Source of the DNA: Bacillota bacterium
Lineage (GTDB): Bacteria; Bacillota; UBA4882; UBA8346
Assembly: GCA_023435565.1 (NCBI GenBank)
Contig: JAEYRN010000050.1
Location: 1 to 15,120, forward strand
Length of the DNA stretch: 15,120 nt
Reading direction: 5' to 3'
In this document: positions 1 to 7,300 of the stretch, in pieces
Numbering within the stretch: position 1 is the first letter of the stretch
How the letters are laid out: each line of letters begins with the position of its first letter
Notes under the pieces: generated by a model
Databases searched by the model: none
What the model was told of the DNA's origin: nothing
What the model saw: the letters and a program-made list of their open reading frames with translations, nothing else
Made by a program: the position numbers and the translations under genes

Positions 1-538
1 CGCCGAAACCGGCGTGGTTTCGGACTTCCTGCAATAGCTCCTGCCGCTACCGGACATCCATGTCCTCTCGCTTTTTCGTCCCATCCTGGAACACACATCC
101 GTGACACTCCGAAGGAATGCTTCGCGATTAAATTAGACGGTCACCTCCTTTGACCGTCTTCAGGGTTGGTTTATCAGGTCGACGGCGTAGAACTTCCTGT
201 TCTCGTGCCGCGCGGTCTACATCCATGTAGCCCGGTGTTTTTTTAGAGGTTATGAGTGGTGGAAATCCCGGCAGGGAGGCCGGGGCGCGGGTAGGATAGC
301 TTCCGTTTGCATTCTTACCTTAAGATAATATAATGGCCAAAATAATTGGGTTTAGAATTTTTTGGACATTATCCAGTTCAAAAAGAATGCAAAAAGGTGT
401 GGGTGGATGTATCAAAAGCGTCGGCGGAGTAGGAATGGGCTGGTAGGCTGAGAACACGATGTTCTTTTCTAACTTCAAATTTCACTCTTCACACTTCAAT
501 TCGGGTGTGGGAGGAAAGGAAAAGGCCTCCCATCGGCC
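1..538 (+). repeat. Multi-hairpin dispersed repeat, copy 1 (5' end cut by window)
   Basis: This is the first of three same-orientation copies of a long non-coding repeat (others at 1911-2477 and 14820-14997). It is a chain of short hairpins joined by conserved linkers. Stems seen here are CCGAAACC/GGTTTCGG (3-10/16-23), GGACAT/ATGTCC (52-57/60-65), GACGGTCA/TGACCGTC (136-143/151-158), AGAAC/GTTCT (189-193/199-203), CTACAT/ATGTAG (217-222/225-230), a CCCGGC/GCCGGG hairpin near 268-284 and GGGAGG/CCTCCC (509-514/526-531). Conserved linkers include AATAGCTCC and TCCGAAGGAATGCTT. Compared with copy 2 it carries an extra 88-bp palindrome (306-393) and lacks a block of long hairpins. Function is unknown: a structured RNA or a cruciform-forming element are both possible. 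Small reading frames across it are by-products of the palindromes. Confidence 0.8.
306..393. repeat. 88-bp palindromic insert inside repeat copy 1
   Basis: A perfect 11-bp terminal inverted repeat, TTTGCATTCTT (306-316) and AAGAATGCAAA (383-393), encloses arms that also pair in part (GATAAT and ATTATC, CCAAAA and TTTTGG). Repeat copy 2 joins GGATAGC almost directly to GGATGTATC at the equivalent place, so this stretch looks inserted in copy 1, although a deletion in copy 2 cannot be excluded. No clear target duplication is visible. It carries no gene. Confidence 0.6.
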
Positions 539-742
539 AAGTTTATTTTCCTAACGAAACGTTCTGAAAATTGTTGTAAAAGTTGATTTAAAGATTAGCT
601 GGATCACTGTGCCAAGTTCGATTAAGAAAGTGCTAATTTTTTTCACTGGCTTTACCATCCCTTCTTAAGCAAATGTACAATTTACAATTTAAAATGTACA
701 AATAATCACATTGGTTTCAATTATCAAATTTCAGTTAATTCG
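539..742. other. AT-rich intergenic stretch, no gene seen
   Basis: No convincing reading frame is visible between repeat copy 1 and the Spo0E-like gene. The only local structure noted is a direct repeat AATGTACAA at 672-680 and 693-701, each containing the palindrome TGTACA. Confidence 0.5.
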
Positions 743-910
743 CTATTTTTTAAGTAACCTTTCATATTCATTACAAAGTGTATCAAGCACCATGCCGATG
801 GTGAGGACGTCGGCGTCGGTGCAGCCGCGTTCTTCCCAGAGGGTATGAAGGCGCTCCCGGGCAAGAAAGATTTTATTTTTTAGGGTTATAAGCTTAGCGT
901 TATCGTTCAC
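743..910 (-). CDS. Spo0E-like small sporulation regulator (aspartyl-phosphate phosphatase family)
   Basis: This 55-residue frame on the minus strand runs from GTG (908-910) to TAG (743-745). The product fits the small helical-hairpin Spo0E family: a first helix with an ARERLHTLWEERG stretch (about residues 17-29), the typical turn (C)TDADVL, then a second helix with VLDTLCNEY (41-49), corresponding to the family's S-x-x-LD-x-LI-x-x-Y signature. Known members dephosphorylate Spo0A-P or related response regulators and so restrain sporulation; others have no proven target. In the signature, glycine (39) stands near the usual serine but the LD and the final tyrosine are kept. No in-frame ATG lies upstream before a stop, so GTG is the likely start; the ribosome binding site is weak. 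It is the only gene seen on the minus strand and is unrelated to the defence genes. Its family supports a spore-forming host. Confidence 0.75.
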   Translation of the reverse strand: MNDNAKLITLKNKIFLARERLHTLWEERGCTDADVLTIGMVLDTLCNEYERLLKK

Positions 911-981
911 AGTTTTCCGGTTCCCAGTTTTTTTATATGGGTATAAAGTTTACTCAGTCTACATGATAAATTTTGGGTCCC

Positions 982-1183
982 CCCTCAATCTATCTTTCTC
1001 CCCCAAGTGGAGAAACGAACTGCATTGCTTCGGCGCTTTAAAAAGAGGTAAAGACATCGGATTTAACTCATGGTTTTGGTTTCTGTTATCTTTGCAAGTA
1101 TTTAGCTTGGTGTGGGTTGTTTTTATTGCTTCCTTTAAAAGACCTTCGTTTCTCCCGATGCCGGGAGAAAGCAAGAATGAGGG
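982..1183. mobile_element. MITE-like element with hairpin-bearing terminal inverted repeats
   Basis: The ends form a long imperfect inverted repeat, CCCTCAATC...TTTCTCC at the left and GGGAGAAAGC...TGAGGG at the right, about 18 of 21 outer positions matching. Each end holds its own hairpin: TTTCTCC/GGAGAAA (995-1001/1009-1015) and TTTCTCCCG/CGGGAGAAA (1149-1157/1162-1170), followed inward by the shared word ACGAA. The 200-bp interior shows no transposase. A short relative of the same terminal unit stands alone at 11435-11473. Frames of about 70 codons that cross it on both strands look incidental. Target-site duplication is not evident. Confidence 0.55.
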
Positions 1184-1232
1184 TTAGAACCTACAGCTGT
1201 GAAAAGTCAACTGGGAACGAAACTATAGTAAC

Positions 1233-1261
1233 TAACCATCAGTAAGAAATTATGTTATAAT
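1233..1261 (+). promoter_or_regulatory. Possible promoter ahead of the 91-bp palindrome
   Basis: A consensus -10 box TATAAT lies at 1256-1261. The -35 region 17 bp upstream, TAACCA (1233-1238), matches the consensus poorly. If used, transcription would start near 1268, just ahead of the hairpin at 1281-1371, with no reading frame directly downstream. This is weak single-site evidence. Confidence 0.3.
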
Positions 1262-1280
1262 ATTCCTGTAACTTTTAGGG

Positions 1281-1371
1281 GGACGAAAACGCGAGAGTTT
1301 GCAAAACGACTGACGGTTGGCGGCGGCCTTTCGGGTCAGTGGTTTTGTGGGTGTTTGACGCGTTTTCGTCC
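1281..1371. other. 91-bp near-perfect hairpin element (structured RNA or palindromic repeat)
   Basis: The outer arms are a perfect 13-bp inverted repeat, GGACGAAAACGCG (1281-1293) and CGCGTTTTCGTCC (1359-1371). Inside it a second stem pairs CAAAACGACTGAC (1302-1314) with GTCAGTGGTTTTG (1335-1347), 12 of 13 positions. An internal loop separates the two stems and a GC-rich apical loop closes the structure. No coding frame uses it. It could be a small structured RNA made from the possible promoter just upstream, or a MITE-type palindrome like those at 306-393 and 3784-3881. It is not one of the RNA families I can name. Confidence 0.6.
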
Positions 1372-1516
1372 GGTATGCAACCAAATAACACGAAAAACAG
1401 GAATTGTTTTTGGTGTTAGTGATTGTTTTATAATTATTATCAAATATAAACTAAACAAATAAATAAATAATCATGTCTATCTAAACCTACATTTTGTATA
1501 TTTACATATACATATT

Positions 1517-1540
1517 ACTATCATTTGGATAGTTTTGTCA
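1517..1540 (+). promoter_or_regulatory. Candidate operator/promoter of the HTH gene
   Basis: A 6-bp inverted repeat with a 5-bp spacer, ACTATC-ATTTG-GATAGT (1517-1533), lies about 70 bp upstream of the HTH start and is next to a possible -35 box TTGTCA (1535-1540). The -10 region downstream is poor (TTTTAA). Such a site would suit autoregulation by a small HTH protein, but this rests only on position and symmetry. Confidence 0.25.
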
Positions 1541-1599
1541 ATGCTTTTATATGTTATTTTTAATTAAAATTTGAAATTTTAGGATAAAGGTGCAGGTTT

Positions 1600-1812
1600 A
1601 TGGGAATTCACTGTAGACTTTCAACGATTCTTGGCGAAAAAAGGCTTAAAATGGCTGATGTGGTTCGGGGCACTGGTCTAGCGAGGGATACGGTTCGTAA
1701 TTTATTTTACGATACGACTCGACGGGTCGATTATGAGGTTTTGGAAAGGTTATGTGAGTATCTTGAATGTGGACTTGAGGATATTTTGGAATATTCGAAA
1801 AAGGATTGTTAA
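1600..1812 (+). CDS. Small Cro/CI-type (XRE family) HTH regulator
   Basis: The 70-residue product is essentially a single DNA-binding domain. The helix-turn-helix core lies at about residues 18-36, where MADVVRGTGLARDTVRNLF shows the typical pattern of a first helix, a glycine turn and a recognition helix. The second half, with YEVLERLCEYLECGLEDILEY, matches the C-terminal helices of the short XRE regulators in which the phrase 'L-x-x-LC-x-x-L-x-C-x-x-x-DIL' is characteristic. ATG at 1600 is preceded by a modest AAAGG (about 1587-1591). The gene stands alone, with a good rho-independent terminator immediately downstream, so it is probably a monocistronic regulator. Its target is unknown. Proteins of this kind are common on mobile and accessory DNA and usually act as repressors. 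There is no sign of a toxin partner beside it. Confidence 0.85.
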   Translation: MGIHCRLSTILGEKRLKMADVVRGTGLARDTVRNLFYDTTRRVDYEVLERLCEYLECGLEDILEYSKKDC

Positions 1813-1828
1813 ACAAGAAGGAAGTAGG

Positions 1829-1859
1829 TCCTCTGCTTTAGTGAAGTGGGGGATTTTTT
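1829..1859 (+). terminator. Rho-independent terminator of the HTH gene
   Basis: TCCTCTGCTT (1829-1838) pairs with AAGTGGGGGA (1844-1853) over ten positions, allowing G-T pairs, with loop TAGTG and a following run of six T (1854-1859). It starts 17 bp after the HTH stop codon. Confidence 0.75.
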
Positions 1860-1910
1860 GTTATTTCTAAATGATAACATCATTCTTTATATTTCTGTTT
1901 GTTCACTGTT

Positions 1911-2477
1911 CCGGCGGCGTGTCGCTTTTTGCCCGCCCAAAAAGCGACGCAAAAAGGCGCCGAAACCCATGGTTTCGGTCTTCCTTTGATAGCTCCGGTT
2001 CATCCATGAACCTTCGAAGGTAAGGCTTGCGCCATTTTGGTTTGACGACTGCATCGTGCAGTCGTCTTCAGGGATGATGTAATCTGCCGACGGTGTAGAA
2101 CATCCTGTTCTCGTACCGCGCAGGCTACATCCATGTAGCCCGGTGTTTTTTTGTGGTAACTTGCTTTAGAGTTCAAAGAATGGCGGAAAACCCCGGCAGG
2201 GAGGCCGGGGCGCGGGTTGGATAGCATGGATGTATCAAAACCGTCGGCGGAGTATGAATGGCCTGGTAGGCTGAGAACACGATGTTCGAAGACTGCATGG
2301 GGATCATAGAATTCACTTATAAAAATCTTTTGATTGATAATCCCGGCTATGGATGGCCGGGAATGATGGGGTACCTAGGGGTGAAACCCCTGGGCGGCCG
2401 GATTCCAAAGGATGTGCCGCTACATCCTTTGGTCCTGAGAGGGTGTGGGAGGATGGGAAAAGGGCCTCCCATCGGCC
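1911..2477 (+). repeat. Multi-hairpin dispersed repeat, copy 2 (most complete)
   Basis: This copy shows the fullest series of hairpins. In order: GTCGCTTTTT/AAAAAGCGAC (1921-1930/1939-1948), CCGAAACC/GGTTTCGG (1960-1967/1971-1978), GGTTCAT/ATGAACC (1997-2003/2006-2012), GACGACTGCA/TGCAGTCGTC (2044-2053/2057-2066), a GAACA/TGTTC hairpin near 2098-2110, CTACAT/ATGTAG near 2129-2142, CCCCGG/CCGGGG near 2192-2212, GAACA/TGTTC near 2275-2287, TCCCGGC/GCCGGGA (2341-2347/2356-2362), AGGGGT/ACCCCT (2377-2382/2386-2391), CCAAAGGATGT/ACATCCTTTGG (2405-2415/2422-2432) and GGGAGG/CCTCCC (2447-2452/2465-2470). Loops are tiny, often TCC or CC followed by ATG. Short frames on both strands lie within it and are not taken as genes. 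Function is unknown. Confidence 0.8.
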
Positions 2478-2624
2478 TGGATATTAACTTGGATTGTTTA
2501 TATATGTCATAGATATTATGTTCGACATATTGATTTTGATTAGGGTTTTGGGTGTTTTGCAGGAAAATACTGCATTTAAAGGAAATTACATAATGATTGA
2601 ACTTAGTAGGAAGGGGATTTGAGA

Positions 2625-3335
2625 ATGCGAAAAACAATACTTGCGAGTATGATTATCTTCATGTTTATAATGTTATTTTTTTCGATTATTAAGGCTGAAA
2701 ATTGGGATACAGCAAAGGGGCTTGAATGGGAGTTTACGGTAACGAAAGTTGGGAAGTTAGTTATATACTCAAAACATAAAGTTGTTGGTCAAGATCAATG
2801 GTACGGGCAGAAAGTATGGGTGATTGAGGGTGAAATTACTTATTTTGATCCCGTGGAAAACTATCAGACAAAGGAACTCTTGCGATTGGATTTGAATTAT
2901 CGTTATTTAACTTATGAAAGTCACATGAATTATAAAGGCTATGTTTTTAATACAACTTTGGAATGGAACGGGAAACAGTATTATATCTATAAAGATGCCC
3001 TGGGAAAAGAAGATGCTTTTTACTATACCGAACCGGTATTTTATTATGATCCGTTTATGGTGTATATGTTGGATATATTAATAAAAAGCAAAAGTGTGGA
3101 GTTTGATAAACAATATACTGTCTGGGGCCAGATGGTAACAAAAATTACTCTTTTATCACAATCGGGAGGCGAATTTTTAACCCCTAGCGGTCCGGTAAAA
3201 GCAAAGGTTTATCAGATTCCGGAATTTAATCGAATACTTTATTTGGGAGCCAATCAGGAAGTGGTTGGAGTTGAAGATCCAGATAAAGGATTAGTGTTTT
3301 ATCGGGGGAATTGGGTTAAAGAGTTATTGGAATAG
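2625..3335 (+). CDS. Exported protein of unknown function
   Basis: The 236-residue product begins with a classical signal peptide: basic MRKT, a long hydrophobic core (ILASMIIFMFIMLFFSII, about residues 5-22) and a plausible cleavage after the KA of IIKAEN. There is no lipobox cysteine. The mature part is rich in tyrosine, tryptophan and alternating hydrophobic residues and looks all-beta, with a repeated 'YY/FYY' flavour around 130-145. I do not recognise the family; a secreted beta-barrel or lipocalin-like fold is only a guess. I chose ATG at 2625 because AGGAAGGGG (2608-2616) sits 8 bp upstream; an in-frame TTG at 2619 would lie too close to that site. The gene stands alone between repeat copy 2 and the HNH wreck, with 87 bp to the next start, and nothing ties it to the restriction system. 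Confidence 0.75.
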   Translation: MRKTILASMIIFMFIMLFFSIIKAENWDTAKGLEWEFTVTKVGKLVIYSKHKVVGQDQWYGQKVWVIEGEITYFDPVENYQTKELLRLDLNYRYLTYESHMNYKGYVFNTTLEWNGKQYYIYKDALGKEDAFYYTEPVFYYDPFMVYMLDILIKSKSVEFDKQYTVWGQMVTKITLLSQSGGEFLTPSGPVKAKVYQIPEFNRILYLGANQEVVGVEDPDKGLVFYRGNWVKELLE

Positions 3336-3422
3336 TCGATTGGCAAGATAAAATTTGATAATGGGATAGGTTTGATTTATAAACGTAATGAATCAGTATA
3401 TATATTTTGGAGGTAAATTAAC

Positions 3423-3982
3423 TTGACCTTCGAAGAACTTAAAAATTTCCTCACTATGCAAATGCGTATGAGCCACATCTATCAGCCATTGTTGATTAAA
3501 AACCTCTTGGAAAGTGGCGGCCTCGCCACAGTCCGCCAGTTGGCGGTGAGTTTTGCGGCGCAGGATGAATCGCAGGTTATGTTTTATGAGAAGCGGTTGA
3601 AAGAAATGCCGATTAAGGTGCTTTCCAGTCATGGGGTGATTGAGAAGGACGGGGAGTTGGTTACGCTTAAGATTGGGAAGCTTTCTTTGGAACAACGGGC
3701 GGAGTTGGAGCGGATTTGTTATGAGAAGATTCAGAAGTATATTGCTTCGAAGGGATTGGCGATTTGGGATTATAGGATGTTATTATGCAACGACATTATT
3801 TTAACATTTGTTTGACGAAAAAACGTTAAAGCATCGTTATTTTCGCCAAACACTTTACATTTAGGAAAATATCGTTGCATATTGATAATCCGATTCCGGA
3901 TTCGTTGCGATATCGGGTTTTGGCGGAGGGTAAGGGGCGGTGCGCGTTATGTGGGGCGACGCGGGATGAGACGGTGATTTAA
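3423..3982 (+). pseudogene. HNH part of a broken HNH-HIT fusion gene
   Basis: The TTG start at 3423 follows a strong GGAGG (3409-3413). The first about 120 residues (MTFEELKNFLTMQMRMSHIYQPLL... to IWDYRMLL) match the N-terminal domain that precedes an HNH nuclease in proteins fused to a HIT domain. That frame runs into a 98-bp palindrome at 3784-3881 and ends at 3815 in unrelated residues. Beyond the insert the proper sequence resumes as DNPIPDSLRYRVLAEGKGR then CALCGATRDET (about 3884-3979), the first zinc-binding CxxC of the HNH domain, and stops at TAA 3980-3982. The catalytic DHIxPR segment and the second CxxC are absent. So the gene has suffered an insertion and then loss of its middle. 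Family assignment is from recalled sequence pattern; loss of function is a firm inference. Confidence 0.75.
3784..3881. repeat. 98-bp palindromic (MITE-like) insert in the HNH gene
   Basis: Terminal arms TATGCAACGA (3784-3793) and TCGTTGCATA (3872-3881) are perfectly inverted. Inner arms GTTTGACGAAAA (3810-3821) and TTTTCGCCAAAC (3840-3851) pair at 11 of 12 positions, and AACG/CGTT (3822-3825/3835-3838) closes the apex, so nearly the whole element folds as one hairpin. Excising exactly this interval restores the frame between the two HNH halves (MLF-DNP). TA is found at both tips, as in TA-target transposons, but exact boundaries are uncertain. Confidence 0.75.
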
Positions 3983-4097
3983 ATAATAAAAATTGCTAGG
4001 GAAAAATAGAAAGCTTATTTTAAGGAAGTAATTGAAACAGTTCCAAGGTCTTTTTTCAAACTTCACCCTTCAAACTTCAAACTTTGCGGCTTCGCCG

Positions 4098-4289
4098 CAC
4101 TGGCATTGCGGGGATTATTTTGAGATGACGGAGGCGGAGATTAGGGCGGTTAATGAGTTGCTTAAGATCAGGAGGAAGGAATTGTTGGAGAAGGATAGGG
4201 AGATTAAGGGGTTTGAGGTTTCGACTGGGAAGGGCACGGATTATTCGGGGCATTGTTGGGTGGAGTTGGTGCCTAAAAGGTTGGATTAA
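4098..4289 (+). pseudogene. Remnant of a HIT domain (C-terminal part of the fusion)
   Basis: From about 4113 the frame reads DYFEMTEAEIRAVNELLKIR, then a stretch ending in GFEVSTGKGTDYSG and HCWVELVPKR. This mirrors the last third of HIT-family hydrolases: the 'DYF-L-x-x-x-E' helix, the 'GFN-x-G-x-N-x-G' strand and the 'H-x-H-x-H-L-I-P-R-R' active-site strand. The catalytic H-x-H-x-H is degraded to HCWVE, so nucleotide-binding hydrolase activity would be lost. The sequence just upstream (4050-4097) is a TTCAAACTT-rich repeat unlike any HIT protein, indicating that the middle of the fusion was deleted and junk joined in. A TTG-started frame from 4032 covers the remnant but that part looks accidental. 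An independent small protein is possible but less likely. Confidence 0.55.
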
Positions 4290-4364
4290 ATAAGAATATG
4301 AAGGAAACTGCTGGAAAATAGCGAATATTTATTATTTATTGGATAAATATTTAAGGTGAATAAT

Positions 4365-7300
4365 ATGTCCAATTTCGATTTTCTTAAGAGCAAATGGCCG
4401 GATTTATCAGCTACCAGTCGGCTCGCCGAAGAATATTTATATAGCGATCCTAACGCATCCATCTTTAAGACAAGGTTATTCGCTGAAAAGCTGATCAACC
4501 TGTTTTTGGTTTATTATCGAATTGATATCGATTTTGATACGAATTTTTATGAAAAGATTAGTCACCTAGGACGGATTAAAAATATCAATCCAGCGGTGGT
4601 TGATCTTTTTACTTTGGTACGCCGGATTGGAAATAAAGCTGCCCATGACAATTATGGCGACGTTAAAGATGCTAAGGAATGTATCAAAAGCATATTTAAA
4701 TTATCTGCTTGGTTTTATGTTAAAGTAACAGGTTTTCGGGCCGACATACCCAAAAAATTTATATGGCCCGAAAAACGGGTTGAAACAGTAATTGAAAAAG
4801 AGACTAAAACTGATTACTTCCAAAAATTTGAAAAGGCCAAAGAAGAATTAAATAAAGCTCATCAGGCAGAGTTGGAAGCTTTAAAGAAACAGCTTGAATT
4901 ACCACAGCCTGATTCAAAACAAATAGAAAAGGATTTAGCGGTTGTTACAAACGAGTTGGGTTTAACTGAGGCTGAAACTCGAGGGATACTTGTCGATGCA
5001 ATGTTGAAAGAAGCAGGCTGGGATGTTGAGAATCCGGAACAAGTTAAAACAGAATTTCCGGTCAGTCCTTTCCCCAATCATAGCAATAAGGGTTATGTCG
5101 ATTATGTTCTTTTTGATAATGTCGATAAGCCCATTGCCTTAGTTGAGACCAAAAAGACTTCGGAAAGTCCGACGATCGGACAGCATCAAGCAAAATTGTA
5201 TACGGATGCTTTAGAAGAAATGTATCAAGTAAGACCGGTGATTTATTATACCAACGGTCATGAAACTTGGATGTGGGATGACGAGGCGAGTGAACCCCGG
5301 CAGGTTTGGGGGATCTACTCCTATGATAATTTAGAGTTCTTAGTACAACAACGTAAGACTAGGAAGTCCTTGAAAACTGTTCAAATTGATCCGAATATCG
5401 CGGGACGTGCTTACCAAATCGAAGGTATTAAACGGGTTTATGAAGATTATGAATCAGGAAAACGACGGGCTTTGATGGTAATGGCGACGGGTTCCGGTAA
5501 AACCCGTACTGCAATTGCCTTGGTCAAGGGCTTACTTCAAACCAATTGGGTAAAACGGGTTTTATTTTTGGCGGATCGGGATGAACTGGTCAAACAAGCA
5601 ATGGAGCGGAAGAATAGTTTTAAAGTTTTCTTGCCGGACAGCCCCAGAGTCAGGATCACGCCGGAGACTATCGAAAACCGGGAAGCGAGTATCTATTTTG
5701 CCACTTATCAGACAATGATCAAATGTTACGACCAGTATAATGTTGGATTTTTTGATTTGATTATCGCCGACGAATCGCACCGGAGTATTTATAAGTCATA
5801 CAAAGATATTTTGGAGTATTTTGATGCTTATCTTTTAGGACTGACCGCCACACCGGTTGATTTTATCAATCGTAACACATTTAACTTTTTTGGTTGTCCG
5901 AATGGCGATCCTACTTTCCATTATTCCTATGAAGAGGCTTACAACCATGTACCCCCTTATTTATTGCGTTATCAGCCATGGGAGGCGACCACCAATTTCT
6001 TGCGCCAGGGGATTCATTGGGATGAATTGACTGAAGAGCAAAAACGCCAACTGGAGGAGGATGGACTCTCCGAAGATCTGATTGACTTCGATCGGGAAGC
6101 TTTGGAGGAGTTTGTCACCAACCACGATACAAACGCTTTTATCTTGCAGACCTTAATGAACCGGGGAATTAAGGTGGGAGATACCATTGGCAAATCGATA
6201 ATTTTTGCCCGCAATATCCGGCACGCCGAATATTTGCAAAAAATCTTCAATGAACTTTATCCCCAATATAAAGGCAAGTTAGCGGCGATCATTCATTCCA
6301 AAATTAAGAACCATGAAGATTTGTTGAACGATTTTAAGGAGAAAGACCGGCCCCGAATCGCGATCTCCGTCGATATGCTGGATACCGGAATTGATGTGCC
6401 GGAAGTGGTGAATCTTTCATTTGCCAAGCCGGTCTACTCTAAGGTCAAGTTTTTACAGATGATTGGCCGGGGAACCCGGCTTTGTGAGAATTTATTCGGT
6501 GCTGAGAAAGACAAAGAGAACTTCATTATCTTTGACCATTGGAGTAATTTCCGGTTCTTCGATATCCACCCCGAGGGAGAATTACCGTCGGAGTCGAAAG
6601 CTTCGTTACAAGTCAGGTTTGAACTCAGAATTCGGTTATTGGAGTACTTTGCTCGGCAACAGAATAGAGAGCGGCAAGCGGAAATAATTGCTTTGCTCCG
6701 GGGAGATATCGCAGCTCTCCCGGAAAAGTCGATTGAAGTTAAGAAGAAATGGCAAACCCTGGAGCGTTTGAAGCTGGATCAGACCTGGCAAGCGGTGAGC
6801 GATAACCTACTTGATATTTTGAGAATGGAGATTGCCCCTTTGATGCAATGGGTTGATGTGGAAGGCCAACTTGACGCCATCTGGTTTGATAATGAGTTAT
6901 ACCGGATGGAATTGGCCCAATTGACCGGGGACCATAAATTTGGGCGGCAAGTGGAAGCAATGATCTTTGAGTTGCAACGGTTGAAGCTTAATTTGAACCA
7001 GTTCCAAGGTGTGCGGGACTATGTGCTTCAGTTGATGAATCGAGATACTTGGACCAGTATGGATTACGATAGTCTTGAACATTGCCGGAAAACGTTACGG
7101 GACTTAATGAAGTTCCGGGGTAATTTGATGGGTAAGCCATACTTGGCTTTGAAACTCACCGATAGCGGACATCGGATTGAACAAATTGCCGATCGGTTTA
7201 GCGCACCGACTTTGAATATGGACGAGTATATCAAGCGGGTTGAGACTGCTTTGCAGAATGAGATGCAGATGCAACTGGTGATTTATAAGATCCGTAAAGG

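Noticed and set aside
472..500. TTCAAATTTCACTCTTCACACTTC low-complexity tract, similar to one at 4058-4082, considered as a possible CRISPR-like or regulatory repeat
   Set aside because: The units are short, irregular and without spacers; it looks like low-complexity filler. No CRISPR array is present anywhere in the window.
963..1187. Overlapping frames of about 70 codons on both strands
   Set aside because: Both lie almost wholly within the MITE-like element 982-1183 and show no recognisable protein pattern.
2000..2227. Minus-strand 75-codon frame, and a similar minus-strand frame at 14810-14995, sharing words such as ALKTTA and RRQ/RRN
   Set aside because: They resemble each other only because both read through copies of the same multi-hairpin repeat; they cross perfect palindromes, lack ribosome binding sites, and the alignment between them is not kept along the frame.
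2282..2637. Frames on both strands over the 3' part of repeat copy 2
   Set aside because: They span tandem hairpins; no ribosome binding site fits and the peptides are low-complexity translations of palindromes.
3340..3368. Possible promoter TTGGCA with GATAAT before the HNH gene
   Set aside because: The spacing is only 11 bp, too short for a normal sigma-A promoter.
4032..4112. N-terminal extension of the HIT-remnant frame from a TTG start
   Set aside because: This part translates TTCAAACTT direct repeats and a TGCGGCTTCGCCGCA palindrome, not protein-like sequence; no ribosome binding site is evident.
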